A stretch of 10,136 nt of DNA from Lachnospiraceae bacterium UBA5902 (GCA_002431865.1 DJEI01000067.1:1-10136), one strand, 5' to 3'. Shown: positions 1 through 7,195, counted from the first letter of the stretch. Notes: a model not told the origin generated them from the sequence alone. Program-made: numbers and translations.

Positions 1-2289
1 GATATGGGTGGCCGTTACTTCTATATTAATGAGAATGGCACCATCTGGAATCCGGGCTGGTCTCCAGTGAAGACAGAGCTGGATGCTTACGAGTGCCGTC
101 ATGGTATGGGTTACACCATTATCTCAGGTAAGAAGAACGACCTGAAGGCAGAAGTAACTTTCTTCGTACCACAGAATTACGATGGTGAAGTACAGCAGGT
201 AGTTCTGACAAATGAAAGCAATGCAGAAAAGACATTCTCATTCTTCTCATTTGCCGAGTGGTGTCTGTGGGATGCTCAGGACGACTGCACAAACTTCCAG
301 AGAAACTTCAGTACCGGTCGTGTAGAGGTGAAGGATTCAACCATCTACCACAAGACCGAGTACAGAGACAGACGTAATCACTATGCATTCTATTCTGTAA
401 ATGATACCATCGACGGTTACGATACAGACCGTGATGCATTCATCGGTTTGTATAATGGTTTCCACAATCCACAGGCAGTTGAAGCTGGTAAGGCTAACAA
501 CTCCTTTGCAGATGGCTGGTCACCAATCGCTTCTCATTACAAGAAGATCACACTTGCTCCGGGCGAGTCTAAGACACTCATCTTCATCCTTGGTTATGTA
601 GAGATGCCGGTAGAAGAGAAGTTCGAAGCGGATGGAAAGACGATCAATAAGGTAAAGGCACTTGCTATGATGGACAAGTACAACACACCTGAGAAGGTTG
701 CTGCTGGCCTTGCAGAGCTTAAGAGCACCTGGGATCATCTCCTTGGCATTCTGAATGTTGACACACCAGATGACAAGGTTAACCGTATGGTTAATATCTG
801 GAATCAGTATCAGTGTATGGTTACATTCAACCTTTCACGTTCTGCTTCTTATTTCGAATCAGGTATCGGTCGTGGTATGGGATTCCGTGATTCAAACCAG
901 GATATCCTCGGTTTCGTTCACCAGATTCCAGACCGTGCAAGAGAGAGAATTATTGATATCGCTTCTACTCAGCTTGAGGATGGTGGTTGCTACCATCAGT
1001 ATCAGCCACTTACCAAGAAGGGTAACTCCGATATCGGTGGTGACTTCTCCGATGATCCATTGTGGATGATCCTTTCTGTTTCCGCTTACATCAAGGAGAC
1101 AGGCGACTGGGGTATCCTCGATGAGATGGTTCCTTATGATAACGATGAGTCTAAGGCAAAGCCAATGCTTGATCACCTGAAGGTTTCTTTCTACAAGATC
1201 GTAAATAACCTTGGACCTCACGGACTTCCACTTGCAATGCGTGCAGACTGGAATGACTGTATCAACCTGTCATGCTACTCTGACACACCGGGTGAGAGCT
1301 TCCAGACATATACAAACCCTAAGTTTGCTGCTGAGGGTGGCTACTCTAAGGTTGCTGAGTCTGTTATGGTTGCTACACTCTTTACCTATGCAGGTCCTAG
1401 CTATGTATCTATCCTGAAGCACCTCGGCAAGGATGACGAAGCTGCAGCTGCTCAGGCTGAGATTGATAAGATGAAAGCAAACATTATGGAATCCGCTTGG
1501 GATGGCGACTGGTTCATCCGTGCATACGATGCAAACGGCGAGAAGATGGGTTCTAAGGAATGTGAAGAAGGTAAGATCTTCATCGAGCCACAGGGCTTCG
1601 CAATCATGTCTGAGATCGGTAAGGATCAGGGCTGTGATATGAAGACACTTGCAGCAATCGATGAGAGACTGAATACAAAGCATGGTCTTGTATTGAACAA
1701 CCCGGCTTATACAAAGTACTACATCCAGTACGGTGAGATCTCTACATATCCGGGCGGATACAAGGAGAACGCTGGTATCTTCACACACAACAATGCATGG
1801 ATCATCTGTGCGGCTGCTTACGCCGGTCAGGGTGATCAGGCATTCAAGTACTACTCAGAGATCGCTCCTGCATTTACAGAAGAGACATCTGATATCCACA
1901 AGACTGAGCCATATGTATATGGACAGATGATCGGTGGTAAGGATGCTGGTTCTGATATCGGTCAGACAGGCAAGAACTTCGGTCAGGGTAAGAACTCATG
2001 GCTGACAGGTACAGCTGCTTGGAACATGGTAGCTATTTCCCAGTACATCCTTGGTGTACAGCCTGACTTTGACGGTTTGAAGATTGATCCTTCTATCCCT
2101 TCTGCCTGGGATGGCCTGAAGGCTTCCCGTCAGTTCCGTGGCGACACATATGAGATCGAGGTTAAGAACCCAGATCACGTATGCAAGGGTGTTAAGAGCA
2201 TGACTGTTGATGGCAAGGCAGTCGACGGAAATGTAATCCCTGTTGTTGGCGATGGCAAGGCTCACAAGGTTGAGGTTGTTCTTGGTTAA
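1..2289 (+). CDS. Cellobiose phosphorylase (GH94), 5' end cut by the window edge
   Basis: This is a cytoplasmic enzyme that splits cellobiose with phosphate into alpha-glucose 1-phosphate and glucose, saving ATP when cellulose fragments are used. The reading frame is open from base 1, whose first codon is GAT, and ends with TAA at 2287-2289, giving 762 visible residues. Family members are about 810 residues, so some 50-60 N-terminal residues lie outside; the ATG at base 4 is an internal Met (MGGRYFYI), not the start. Recognisable GH94 pieces are the N-terminal beta-sandwich with [10 protein letters not shown], the barrel segment [20 protein letters not shown], and [11 protein letters not shown] at about 1237-1269, where the DWND motif carries the catalytic Asp. 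The segment [18 protein letters not shown] is also typical. Codon use is strongly biased, as in highly expressed genes. A related cellodextrin or other beta-glucoside specificity cannot be excluded, but cellobiose fits best. Confidence 0.93.
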   Translation, partial: DMGGRYFYINENGTIWNPGWSPVKTELDAYECRHGMGYTIISGKKNDLKAEVTFFVPQNYDGEVQQVVLTNESNAEKTFSFFSFAEWCLWDAQDDCTNFQRNFSTGRVEVKDSTIYHKTEYRDRRNHYAFYSVNDTIDGYDTDRDAFIGLYNGFHNPQAVEAGKANNSFADGWSPIASHYKKITLAPGESKTLIFILGYVEMPVEEKFEADGKTINKVKALAMMDKYNTPEKVAAGLAELKSTWDHLLGILNVDTPDDKVNRMVNIWNQYQCMVTFNLSRSASYFESGIGRGMGFRDSNQDILGFVHQIPDRARERIIDIASTQLEDGGCYHQYQPLTKKGNSDIGGDFSDDPLWMILSVSAYIKETGDWGILDEMVPYDNDESKAKPMLDHLKVSFYKIVNNLGPHGLPLAMRADWNDCINLSCYSDTPGESFQTYTNPKFAAEGGYSKVAESVMVATLFTYAGPSYVSILKHLGKDDEAAAAQAEIDKMKANIMESAWDGDWFIRAYDANGEKMGSKECEEGKIFIEPQGFAIMSEIGKDQGCDMKTLAAIDERLNTKHGLVLNNPAYTKYYIQYGEISTYPGGYKENAGIFTHNNAWIICAAAYAGQGDQAFKYYSEIAPAFTEETSDIHKTEPYVYGQMIGGKDAGSDIGQTGKNFGQGKNSWLTGTAAWNMVAISQYILGVQPDFDGLKIDPSIPSAWDGLKASRQFRGDTYEIEVKNPDHVCKGVKSMTVDGKAVDGNVIPVVGDGKAHKVEVVLG

Positions 2290-2324
2290 TTGATGATTGG
2301 CGAAACAATTCAAAGATAAAACAG

Positions 2325-2356
2325 CAGCGGTTGCACGATGTGCAGCCGCTGTTTTT
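2325..2356 (+). terminator. Intrinsic terminator of the cellobiose phosphorylase gene
   Basis: A 12-bp stem (2325-2336 with 2340-2351, one G-T pair) closes a 3-nt loop and is followed directly by TTTTT at 2352-2356. It begins 36 bp after the phosphorylase stop codon, as expected for a rho-independent terminator. Confidence 0.93.
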
Positions 2357-2373
2357 GTATGTAATCACCACAT

Positions 2374-2402
2374 AAAAAAGGCACCACCCGTCGGGTGATG
2401 CC
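2374..2402 (-). terminator. Intrinsic terminator of acpP
   Basis: Read on the minus strand, GGCATCACCC pairs with GGGTGGTGCC around a GAC loop (2380-2389 with 2393-2402, one G-T wobble), followed by a run of six T (2374-2379 as A on the plus strand). It lies 32 bp beyond the acpP stop. Together with the oppositely facing terminator at 2325-2356 it insulates two convergent genes. Confidence 0.92.
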
Positions 2403-2434
2403 CTCATATGTAGAAATTCGGTTTTAAGTTCTGA

Positions 2435-2668
2435 TTAGTCCTCGATACCGTTGTTCTTAAGGTAATTAACAACATCCTCTACAGTTGACATAGCAGCTAC
2501 ATCATCTGCAGGAATCTCACAACCATACTCCTCTTCCAAAGCCATAACAAGCTCATAAAGATCCAAAGAATCTGCGCCAAGATCATCCTTGAAAGATGTT
2601 GAGAGTTCAATTTCGCTCTCGTCAACGCTAAGCTGGTCTGCAATAATTTCCTTTAACTTTTCTAACAT
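2435..2668 (-). CDS. acpP: Acyl carrier protein
   Basis: This 77-residue acidic protein carries growing acyl chains on a 4'-phosphopantetheine arm during type II fatty acid synthesis in the cytoplasm. The sequence shows the standard four-helix ACP plan with the attachment motif GADSLD at residues 31-36, Ser34 being the modified residue, followed by the acidic helix II (LYELVMALEEEYG) that docks partner enzymes. Length is typical of the family (75-80). The start is supported by AGGAGA at 2677-2682, 8 bp upstream of the ATG. No other fab genes are in view and the gene has its own promoter and terminator, so it looks monocistronic. Clostridia may carry more than one ACP, and a specialised ACP for another pathway cannot be ruled out, but the sequence is close to the housekeeping type. 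Confidence 0.95.
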   Translation of the reverse strand: MLEKLKEIIADQLSVDESEIELSTSFKDDLGADSLDLYELVMALEEEYGCEIPADDVAAMSTVEDVVNYLKNNGIED

Positions 2669-2739
2669 ACTATTAGTCTCCTTTTACATTTCATTTTATA
2701 ACTGCACTTGCATATCGGCTAAGTGACTCTCATACAGAA

Positions 2740-2769
2740 AATATACAACAGCCCTATACTATATGTCAA
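2740..2769 (-). promoter_or_regulatory. Sigma-A-type promoter of acpP
   Basis: On the minus strand there is a perfect -35 TTGACA (2764-2769), an 18-nt spacer and a -10 TATATT (2740-2745, 5 of 6 consensus bases). This implies a leader of about 65 nt before the acpP start. The leader contains an imperfect hairpin, CACTTGC with GCTAAGTG at 2705-2725, of unknown significance. Confidence 0.72.
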
Positions 2770-2798
2770 GCTAGTATTCGTATTTTTAATAAGCGGGG

Positions 2799-4478
2799 CT
2801 AAAAAGCGATCCGCTCAAACTCTGGTACCGGCATCGGCTTTGCAAAATAAAATCCCTGCGCGATATCACAGTTAGAATTCTTCAGAAAATCCACATGTGC
2901 CTTCGTCTCGACGCCTTCCGCGATTACCTGCAAATGCAGATCCTTCGCCATACCGATGGTGTGATTTACCACGATCTTGCCCTTCTCCGAAGCGATCTCA
3001 CTGTCAAGGAATTCCTTATCGATCTTGATCGTATCAACCGAGATATTTCGAATGAGATTCAATGAGGAGAATCCGGAACCGAAATCGTCCACCTCCAGCT
3101 TAAATCCCAGCTTCTGCAGACGGTCAAGCACTCGGTTCAGCTCCTCCGGCTTGTCTAAAAACAGGGATTCTGTAATCTCCAGATTCAGCATATCCGGTGT
3201 GAGGTCGTATTTGTGTATCAGCTCCATCAGCGCCTTTTCCAGATCGTTGTGCTGAATATGATACCTTGATATATTCACGGATATCGGCACAACCGAATGT
3301 CCCTGATCCAGCCAGCGGCGGATATTCTTACACGCCTCTTCCCACATGTATTCATCCAGCTTCAAAATGAAGCCATTCTTCTCAAATAACGGAATAAAAT
3401 CGTTCGGTGGAATCAAGCCCTTCTCCGGGTGCTGCCATCTGCAAAGCACTTCGGCACCGCACAGGGAGTTGTCCTTTAAGCGATATTTTGGCTGCAGATA
3501 CATCTGATATTGATGCTCAATCAACGCTTTCTCCATATCCTGCTCGATCTGTCCGGCACGCAGCATCTCCTCGCGGTAATGCTCATCATAAAATGCACAG
3601 AACTTCATGATATTGCCCTTTACGGTACGTTCTGCCATCATCGCCCGGTCGCACATCAGATTCACCGGTATGCTGCGGTCATCCACCAGATAAATACCGA
3701 ACTTTGTCACAATATCATACCGGAATGGATTGTTGCTGATCTTCTTGCGCAGCTTCTCAATCTCTTTGATGATTTCGCCTTTTTTATCATAACTCATATA
3801 AAAAACGAACATATCCGAATGCAATCTTGCATAATTATTCTGATTGCCATATGTCTCCTGCAATACCCGCGCTACAAAACAAAGCACCTGATCGCCCTCC
3901 GCAATACCATGGATATCATTAATATTCTTAAAACGCTCAATGTCTAACAGGACAATTGCATAATTCTTGTACAAATCCTGAATTGCAGCCTGTGCCTGGT
4001 CGTAAAACCGAATCCGGTTGGAAATGCCCGTCAGCTTGTCTACCTCGTCTGGCGTATGATTCATCAGCCTGACTGCCTGCTCCATCATATTCTGCATGAC
4101 TACCTGCTCATTGTCGCCAAGTGCGACCAGTGTTGCAAGCACAGCATCTCTGCCGTCAAACCATGCAATATCATGATAACGCCACGTTGCCACGCCATCA
4201 AGCAGCTCCTCATAACGCTCCCGCACCAGTGGCGCCTGCGTCTTGATATGCTGCATCGGACAATCCATACAAGGCGTTTCCTTCGTACAAAGCACTTCAT
4301 GACAGATCATGCCGACACGATTTCCCATCAGTTCGATTGCCTTGTCATTCTGATACAGAATCTCAAAAGTAGAACGATCAATGACAATGCTTGCCTCGCA
4401 ACCGGCATTCAAAATAGAGTGAACGACCTCCTTCGTCTCCTGTATATTTAATTCATCGGTTATCATGCCGAAGTTCAT
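2799..4478 (-). CDS. PAS / degenerate GGDEF / EAL protein, predicted cyclic-di-GMP phosphodiesterase
   Basis: This is a 559-residue soluble signalling protein without obvious membrane segments. Residues about 15-125 look like a PAS sensor with a Cys cluster C59-x4-C64-x5-C70-x2-C73. Residues about 145-295 form a GGDEF domain (LTGISNRIRFYD onward) whose active-site loop is HSDMF at 220-224, so cyclase activity should be lost. Residues about 310-559 form an EAL domain. Its signature reads EVL (343-345), and the usual metal and catalytic positions are present: N402 in NIS, E434 in LEITES, DDFGSG at 464-469, K485 in IKID, E521 in AEGVET and Q541. It should therefore hydrolyse c-di-GMP, possibly with the dead GGDEF as a GTP or c-di-GMP sensor. 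AAGGAAG (4486-4492) sits at good distance from the ATG, and an in-frame Met5 is a less likely alternative. A sigma-A promoter lies just upstream. No partner gene is adjacent. Confidence 0.9.
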   Translation of the reverse strand: MNFGMITDELNIQETKEVVHSILNAGCEASIVIDRSTFEILYQNDKAIELMGNRVGMICHEVLCTKETPCMDCPMQHIKTQAPLVRERYEELLDGVATWRYHDIAWFDGRDAVLATLVALGDNEQVVMQNMMEQAVRLMNHTPDEVDKLTGISNRIRFYDQAQAAIQDLYKNYAIVLLDIERFKNINDIHGIAEGDQVLCFVARVLQETYGNQNNYARLHSDMFVFYMSYDKKGEIIKEIEKLRKKISNNPFRYDIVTKFGIYLVDDRSIPVNLMCDRAMMAERTVKGNIMKFCAFYDEHYREEMLRAGQIEQDMEKALIEHQYQMYLQPKYRLKDNSLCGAEVLCRWQHPEKGLIPPNDFIPLFEKNGFILKLDEYMWEEACKNIRRWLDQGHSVVPISVNISRYHIQHNDLEKALMELIHKYDLTPDMLNLEITESLFLDKPEELNRVLDRLQKLGFKLEVDDFGSGFSSLNLIRNISVDTIKIDKEFLDSEIASEKGKIVVNHTIGMAKDLHLQVIAEGVETKAHVDFLKNSNCDIAQGFYFAKPMPVPEFERIAF

Positions 4479-4531
4479 ATATTTGCTTCCTTTAATTAGG
4501 TAAATATTTATTTAGTAAACAACATAAATTT

Positions 4532-4560
4532 ACTATAACAATGTTGGAATTTTATGTCAA
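4532..4560 (-). promoter_or_regulatory. Sigma-A-type promoter of the EAL-domain gene
   Basis: On the minus strand, -35 TTGACA (4555-4560), a 17-nt spacer and -10 TATAGT (4532-4537) give a strong promoter about 50 bp upstream of the start codon. A 7-bp inverted repeat TAGTAAA / TTTACTA (4513-4519 and 4529-4535) overlaps the -10 element and the start site, and could be an operator; no regulator is identified. Confidence 0.72.
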
Positions 4561-4767
4561 TCAAAAACCGTCAAATACTTGCATTTGCTAATAATTTTCT
4601 ATGTTTTTACCATATTTTTTCCCATGTTTTATATAATTTTTTCTACCTATTTTTTATACAAACTTTGATTATTTCAGTAACATTTTGCAATCTATTTTAA
4701 TTTACAATCTTTATTCTCCTGATAATCATTTCTATTTTTTTATCTTTATAGTCTTGGTAATTACTTC
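4561..4767. other. AT-rich intergenic stretch without a recognised feature
   Basis: This part of the divergent gap between the EAL gene and perR is dominated by T-runs on the plus strand. I see no coding frame, RNA gene or convincing hairpin. A GATAATCATT sequence at 4721-4730 resembles half a Fur-type box but is isolated and about 280 bp from perR. Confidence 0.5.
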
Positions 4768-4818
4768 CAACAAAGTTTATTTTATAATTTTTACAACATA
4801 GTTTATTTTATAATTTTT
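4768..4818 (+). repeat. 25-bp direct repeat, period 26, just upstream of the perR promoter
   Basis: Two copies begin at 4768 and 4794 and differ at one of 25 positions. The shared core AGTTTATTTTATAATTTTT is identical at 4774-4792 and 4800-4818. The second copy ends two bases before the perR -35 hexamer. The first copy contains TTATAATTTTTACAA (4782-4796), which matches 12 of 14 defined positions of the Bacillus PerR box TTATAATnATTATAA. In DNA this AT-rich that could be chance. An UP-element-like role is also possible. Confidence 0.7.
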
Positions 4819-4820
4819 GG

Positions 4821-4849
4821 TTGACAGAATGTGTATTATTCACTATACT
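4821..4849 (+). promoter_or_regulatory. Sigma-A-type promoter of perR
   Basis: A perfect -35 TTGACA (4821-4826), a 17-nt spacer and -10 TATACT (4844-4849) predict a start site near 4856. The resulting leader of about 148 nt is long for a single small regulator and contains the inverted and direct repeats listed separately. Confidence 0.78.
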
Positions 4850-4852
4850 AAA

Positions 4853-4867
4853 TAATAAGAATTATTA
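4853..4867 (+). promoter_or_regulatory. Candidate PerR operator over the perR start site
   Basis: TAATAAGAATTATTA is an inverted repeat (TAATAA / TTATTA) matching 11 of 14 defined positions of the Bacillus PerR box TTATAATnATTATAA. It begins three bases after the -10 element and covers the predicted transcription start, where a bound repressor would block initiation. This suggests PerR autorepression, as in other Firmicutes. The AT-rich background lowers confidence. Confidence 0.5.
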
Positions 4868-4878
4868 CTATTTATGAT

Positions 4879-4901
4879 ATAGTATGAAATACTATTAGTA
4901 T
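4879..4901 (+). repeat. Overlapping inverted repeats in the perR leader
   Basis: ATAGTAT (4879-4885) and ATACTAT (4889-4895) form a perfect 7-bp inverted repeat around GAA. The right arm also takes part in a second one, ATACTA / TAGTAT (4889-4894 and 4896-4901). The two pairings exclude each other. They could form an operator or a weak RNA structure; no function is known. Confidence 0.5.
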
Positions 4902-4911
4902 ACAAATAGCG

Positions 4912-4989
4912 TGCAGAGTGCGTTAACTCATATATAGTTCAGAATGTGTTAGCTCATATATAGTGCATACAGCGTATTAGTATATAAAG
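4912..4989 (+). repeat. Three tandem 26-bp repeats in the perR leader
   Basis: Units are 4912-4937, 4938-4963 and 4964-4989, with an exact 26-bp period. Units 1 and 2 match at 22 of 26 positions and share CTCATATATAG. Unit 3 matches unit 1 at 16 of 26. The last unit ends four bases before the GGAGG (4994-4998) of perR. Repeated protein sites spaced about 2.5 helical turns, or a simple slippage product, are both possible. Confidence 0.75.
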
Positions 4990-5003
4990 CAACGGAGGTA
5001 TGT

Positions 5004-5405
5004 ATGGCAACAAGCAAATATAGTCATCAGCGAGAAGCAATTATAAACTTTTTGACGGGCAGAACCGATCACCCGACTGCGGATGTGGTCTACCAGTATT
5101 TGCGGAACGACCTCCCAACGATCAGTCTCGGTACAGTCTACCGGAACTTAAACCAGATGGCAGCGTCCGGCAGGATTCTGCGTCTGCATGTAGACGGAAA
5201 AACCGATCACTACGACGCCTGCACCGATCCACACGCCCACCTTTTATGTACGAAATGCGGTGCCGTATGTGATATCCATATGAATTTCGAGGATGGTCTG
5301 ATTGCACAGGCTTCGGAGATCTCACCCTGCCGTGTTGATGGCGCATCTGTGTTGTTTACCGGTTTGTGTGAAGACTGCGCAGACTGTGTAGACGATGAAC
5401 TGTGA
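5004..5405 (+). CDS. perR: PerR-type peroxide-sensing repressor (Fur family)
   Basis: This 133-residue cytoplasmic metalloregulator represses peroxide-defence genes when it holds Fe(II) or Mn(II), and is inactivated when peroxide oxidises the iron-binding His residues. The N-terminal winged helix (about 1-65) includes the recognition region TISLGTVYRNL. By alignment to B. subtilis PerR the regulatory metal site is complete: H23, D71, H77, H79 and D90, the last being the Asp that favours PerR over Fur. The structural zinc site is C82-x2-C85 and C122-x2-C125. Two extra Cys (C89, C128) and an acidic tail are seen. The start is set by GGAGG at 4994-4998, only 5 bp from the ATG. A consensus promoter with a PerR-like operator lies upstream. 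No peroxidase or rubrerythrin gene is adjacent. Metal and peroxide response are inferred from ligands, not shown. Confidence 0.88.
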   Translation: MATSKYSHQREAIINFLTGRTDHPTADVVYQYLRNDLPTISLGTVYRNLNQMAASGRILRLHVDGKTDHYDACTDPHAHLLCTKCGAVCDIHMNFEDGLIAQASEISPCRVDGASVLFTGLCEDCADCVDDEL

Positions 5406-5665
5406 TTGGTGAAAATTGACCAAATCATGACATTCTCCTCAATATCAGAGATGGCTAAATCTGCTGAACCGGGTAATTATAACAGAATCATAATAATTTC
5501 CCCAATATTGAAGATCATTAAATCCGTCGTACTGGGGAAAATATAGTTAAAAACAAAAAACTCCCCAACCATTTACGCTTTCAATCAGCTTCCGGTTGGG
5601 GAATTTTTTGTTATATAAAATTATTCCCCAATCAGTCACTTTCTCTCCAGCTTCCAACTGGGGGA
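5403..5665. repeat. Array of 62-64-nt hairpin repeats after perR
   Basis: Starting on the perR stop codon, CC-rich and GG-rich arms alternate. CCTC (5437) and CCCC at 5500, 5563 and 5626 fall exactly 63 bp apart. GG blocks fall at 5408, 5471, 5534, 5598 and 5660. Sequence between units is also conserved: the blocks starting at 5438 and 5501 share AATAT, GAT and TAAATC in register, and CAGCTTCC recurs at 5586 and 5648. Each GG arm can pair with either the preceding or the following CC arm. The best pairings are 5594-5604 with 5623-5633 (11 bp, one wobble, 18-nt loop) and 5562-5570 with 5594-5602 (9 bp). There is no open reading frame of note. Confidence 0.82.
5555..5609. terminator. Bidirectional terminator between perR and spoIIQ
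   Basis: TCCCCAACC (5562-5570) pairs with GGTTGGGGA (5594-5602), flanked by six A (5555-5560) and six T (5604-5609), so it has a U-run in both directions. It can end perR and, on the minus strand, spoIIQ. It is one unit of the hairpin array. Confidence 0.78.
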
Positions 5666-5671
5666 TTTTTT
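5623..5671 (+). terminator. Second terminator-like hairpin of the array
   Basis: ATTCCCCA (5623-5630) pairs with TGGGGGAT (5659-5666, one G-T pair) and runs into TTTTTT at 5666-5671. The loop is 28 nt, long for a terminator, so it is probably a backup to the preceding hairpin. Confidence 0.5.
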
Positions 5672-5703
5672 ATTTCACTGCATTTTTTACCCAACAATTG
5701 GTA

Positions 5704-6594
5704 CTACTGCATCAGAATCATTGGATTGATTGGCACACCATTCTTCATCAGCTCGAAAAATACATGTGTACCCTCTTCGGTAAAATAGCTGCTTGGTGGT
5801 GCAACCTCGCCGATATTCTGCGCGGTTGTAATTGTATCACCCTCCGCTACAGTGACATTCATCAACTGTCCGTAGATTGCCTTGAATCCATTTCCCATGA
5901 TTACGGTCACGGTCGTTCCGTGCTCTTTATCCTCGCGGACAGACTCGACAACGCCCTCATAGGCTGCCAGTACATTTTCGCCCTCATCTGCGGCGATCAG
6001 GATACCGGGATTGCAACGATAAGAGCGAAGCGTCTTGAAGTAAACCGTTGTGTCCATGCTGTATGGCAAGATGACCTTTCCTTCCACCGGCCATACAAGC
6101 GCGCAGCCTTCGTTGTAGGCATTTGCAACAACCACACCATCTTCATTGACAATTACGCCATCACTGCTTGTCTCTGCTGTTTCTTCGGATGATGCATTGC
6201 CATCACTTGTTTTTTGATTGTCTGTAGACTCTAAACTGCTTTTGTCTGTATTTTGTGCATTCTCATATGCGTTGTTTTCTGTATCCACACTTTGTGCATC
6301 TTCATTTGCAGCTATTTCCTGTGTTGTCTGATTGTCCGCATCGGTATCGCCAGCAACCGCTTCATCGGAATTTGCCTCTGCCGTTTCCGGCATCTCCACC
6401 TTTGTCTCAGCAACCTGTTCCGTTGTTTCTGTTACCTCCGGTGCATTCAGATCCACCGTCTGCTTGTCTACTCCAAACTCGCTTTTGTAAGTATTGTAAT
6501 TATAGATTACCATCAGACCAACGAACGCCAGAACGCCTGTGCCTATCGCAATATACAGTCCCTTTGTCCGCAAAAATTCTTTGAATCGGTCCAT
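5704..6594 (-). CDS. spoIIQ: SpoIIQ-like membrane protein with a degenerate M23 (LytM) domain
   Basis: In sporulating Firmicutes SpoIIQ is a forespore membrane protein whose LytM domain reaches across the intermembrane space to SpoIIIAH. This 296-residue protein has a short cytoplasmic N-terminus, one membrane helix at about 13-31, a long acidic Ser/Thr/Asn/Glu-rich linker (about 45-150) and an M23 fold (about 167-292, WPVEGKVILPYS onward). The metal and catalytic positions are changed: HxGxD reads NPGIL (N195, L199), the middle His is Q243, and HxH reads HVF (H277, F279). It should not cleave peptidoglycan, as also proposed for B. subtilis SpoIIQ. A strong AAAGGAGG (6601-6608) fixes the start. 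A SpoIID-like gene lies 115 bp upstream on the same strand, the usual clostridial order, which is the main reason for the name. A generic non-catalytic M23 protein is the alternative. Confidence 0.8.
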   Translation of the reverse strand: MDRFKEFLRTKGLYIAIGTGVLAFVGLMVIYNYNTYKSEFGVDKQTVDLNAPEVTETTEQVAETKVEMPETAEANSDEAVAGDTDADNQTTQEIAANEDAQSVDTENNAYENAQNTDKSSLESTDNQKTSDGNASSEETAETSSDGVIVNEDGVVVANAYNEGCALVWPVEGKVILPYSMDTTVYFKTLRSYRCNPGILIAADEGENVLAAYEGVVESVREDKEHGTTVTVIMGNGFKAIYGQLMNVTVAEGDTITTAQNIGEVAPPSSYFTEEGTHVFFELMKNGVPINPMILMQ

Positions 6595-6709
6595 ACTGTG
6601 CCTCCTTTTGATTTGCTAATGCTAGTATGGACACATTATTTTCCTTTTATTCAATTATTTTCATATATACTTTTTTAACGGCACAATTTTTAGAATATCA
6701 TCGGCGTTT

Positions 6710-7159
6710 CTAATTATTTTCTTTTTGCTCGATTATTTTTCCCTTGGTGGCGATCACCGCGCGCTCATAACGTGCCTTGACAGATTTGTAATTTTCCCTG
6801 CCCCATTTCGCGATATAATCTTCTTCCGTATAATATTGAAATTCCAGATCTGACGCCTGTATTACGGTCGCGTCCCCCATCGCATAATACACCTTCGTCC
6901 GAAGCGCGACCGCCTGTGCCTGCAGATAGCTGTCATCCGCGCTTGCATCCACGATTCCCGGCATGATATGCGCTACATATTTTTCCACATCCACCAGCTC
7001 ATTTCCCGCTTTCGTCTGCACCAGTACATCTCTCCCGGTTGAAATGCGTTCCAGTGACGCAGTCCCGTCCCCCTGCTTTCCATTCACGCAGAACGTGACG
7101 AGACACGGCACCACGATTGCGCAGACGACCGCCGCAAAAATATATGGAAATACTTTCAT
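6710..7159 (-). CDS. spoIID: Short SpoIID-like protein lacking the catalytic Glu
   Basis: SpoIID is normally a lytic transglycosylase of about 300-340 residues that thins septal peptidoglycan during engulfment with SpoIIP and SpoIIM. This copy has 149 residues: a membrane anchor at about 5-25, then the N-terminal part of the SpoIID domain. The segment [10 protein letters not shown] and AQAVALRT (61-88) aligns without gaps to the family pattern YVAGVVAAEMP...AQAVAART, which places Ile69 at the catalytic Glu. The protein stops after [10 protein letters not shown], where normal SpoIID continues for about 150 residues. No continuation is seen in the 115 bp before spoIIQ, so a simple recent frameshift is not evident. 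The ATG at 7157-7159 is preferred because GGG of AAAAGGG (7169-7175) lies 9 bp upstream; the TTG at 7166-7168 would abut the binding site. It may be a reduced structural paralogue or a decaying gene. Confidence 0.72.
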   Translation of the reverse strand: MKVFPYIFAAVVCAIVVPCLVTFCVNGKQGDGTASLERISTGRDVLVQTKAGNELVDVEKYVAHIMPGIVDASADDSYLQAQAVALRTKVYYAMGDATVIQASDLEFQYYTEEDYIAKWGRENYKSVKARYERAVIATKGKIIEQKENN

Positions 7160-7187
7160 ATACAACAACCCTTTTCTTGCTCGTTCT

Positions 7188-7195
7188 ATTATATG
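7188..7195 (-). promoter_or_regulatory. Possible sigma-E-type -10 element of spoIID
   Basis: On the minus strand CATATAAT resembles the sigma-E -10 (CATACAnT) and lies about 30 bp before the spoIID start. No TTGACA is present at the distance sigma-A needs, and a convincing sigma-E -35 is not visible either. Sigma-E control of spoIID is known in Bacillus, which makes the site plausible but unproven. Confidence 0.3.

Noticed and set aside
2792..2815. Terminator for the EAL gene formed by AGCGG / CCGCT
   Set aside because: The stem is only 5 bp, its 14-nt loop contains the stop codon, and on the minus strand it is not followed by a U-run.
4783..4814. TATAAT hexamers at 4783-4788 and 4809-4814 as extra promoters
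   Set aside because: No -35 element lies at a suitable distance, and both are part of the AT-rich direct repeat.
6610..6680. Sigma-F-type promoter for spoIIQ (GTATA and GGAAAATAA on the minus strand)
   Set aside because: The two elements are about 21 bp apart instead of about 15, and the -10 match is poor.
7157..7168. TTG start for the SpoIID-like gene at 7166-7168
   Set aside because: It directly abuts the AAAAGGG ribosome binding site, leaving no spacing; the ATG at 7157-7159 is 9 bp away.
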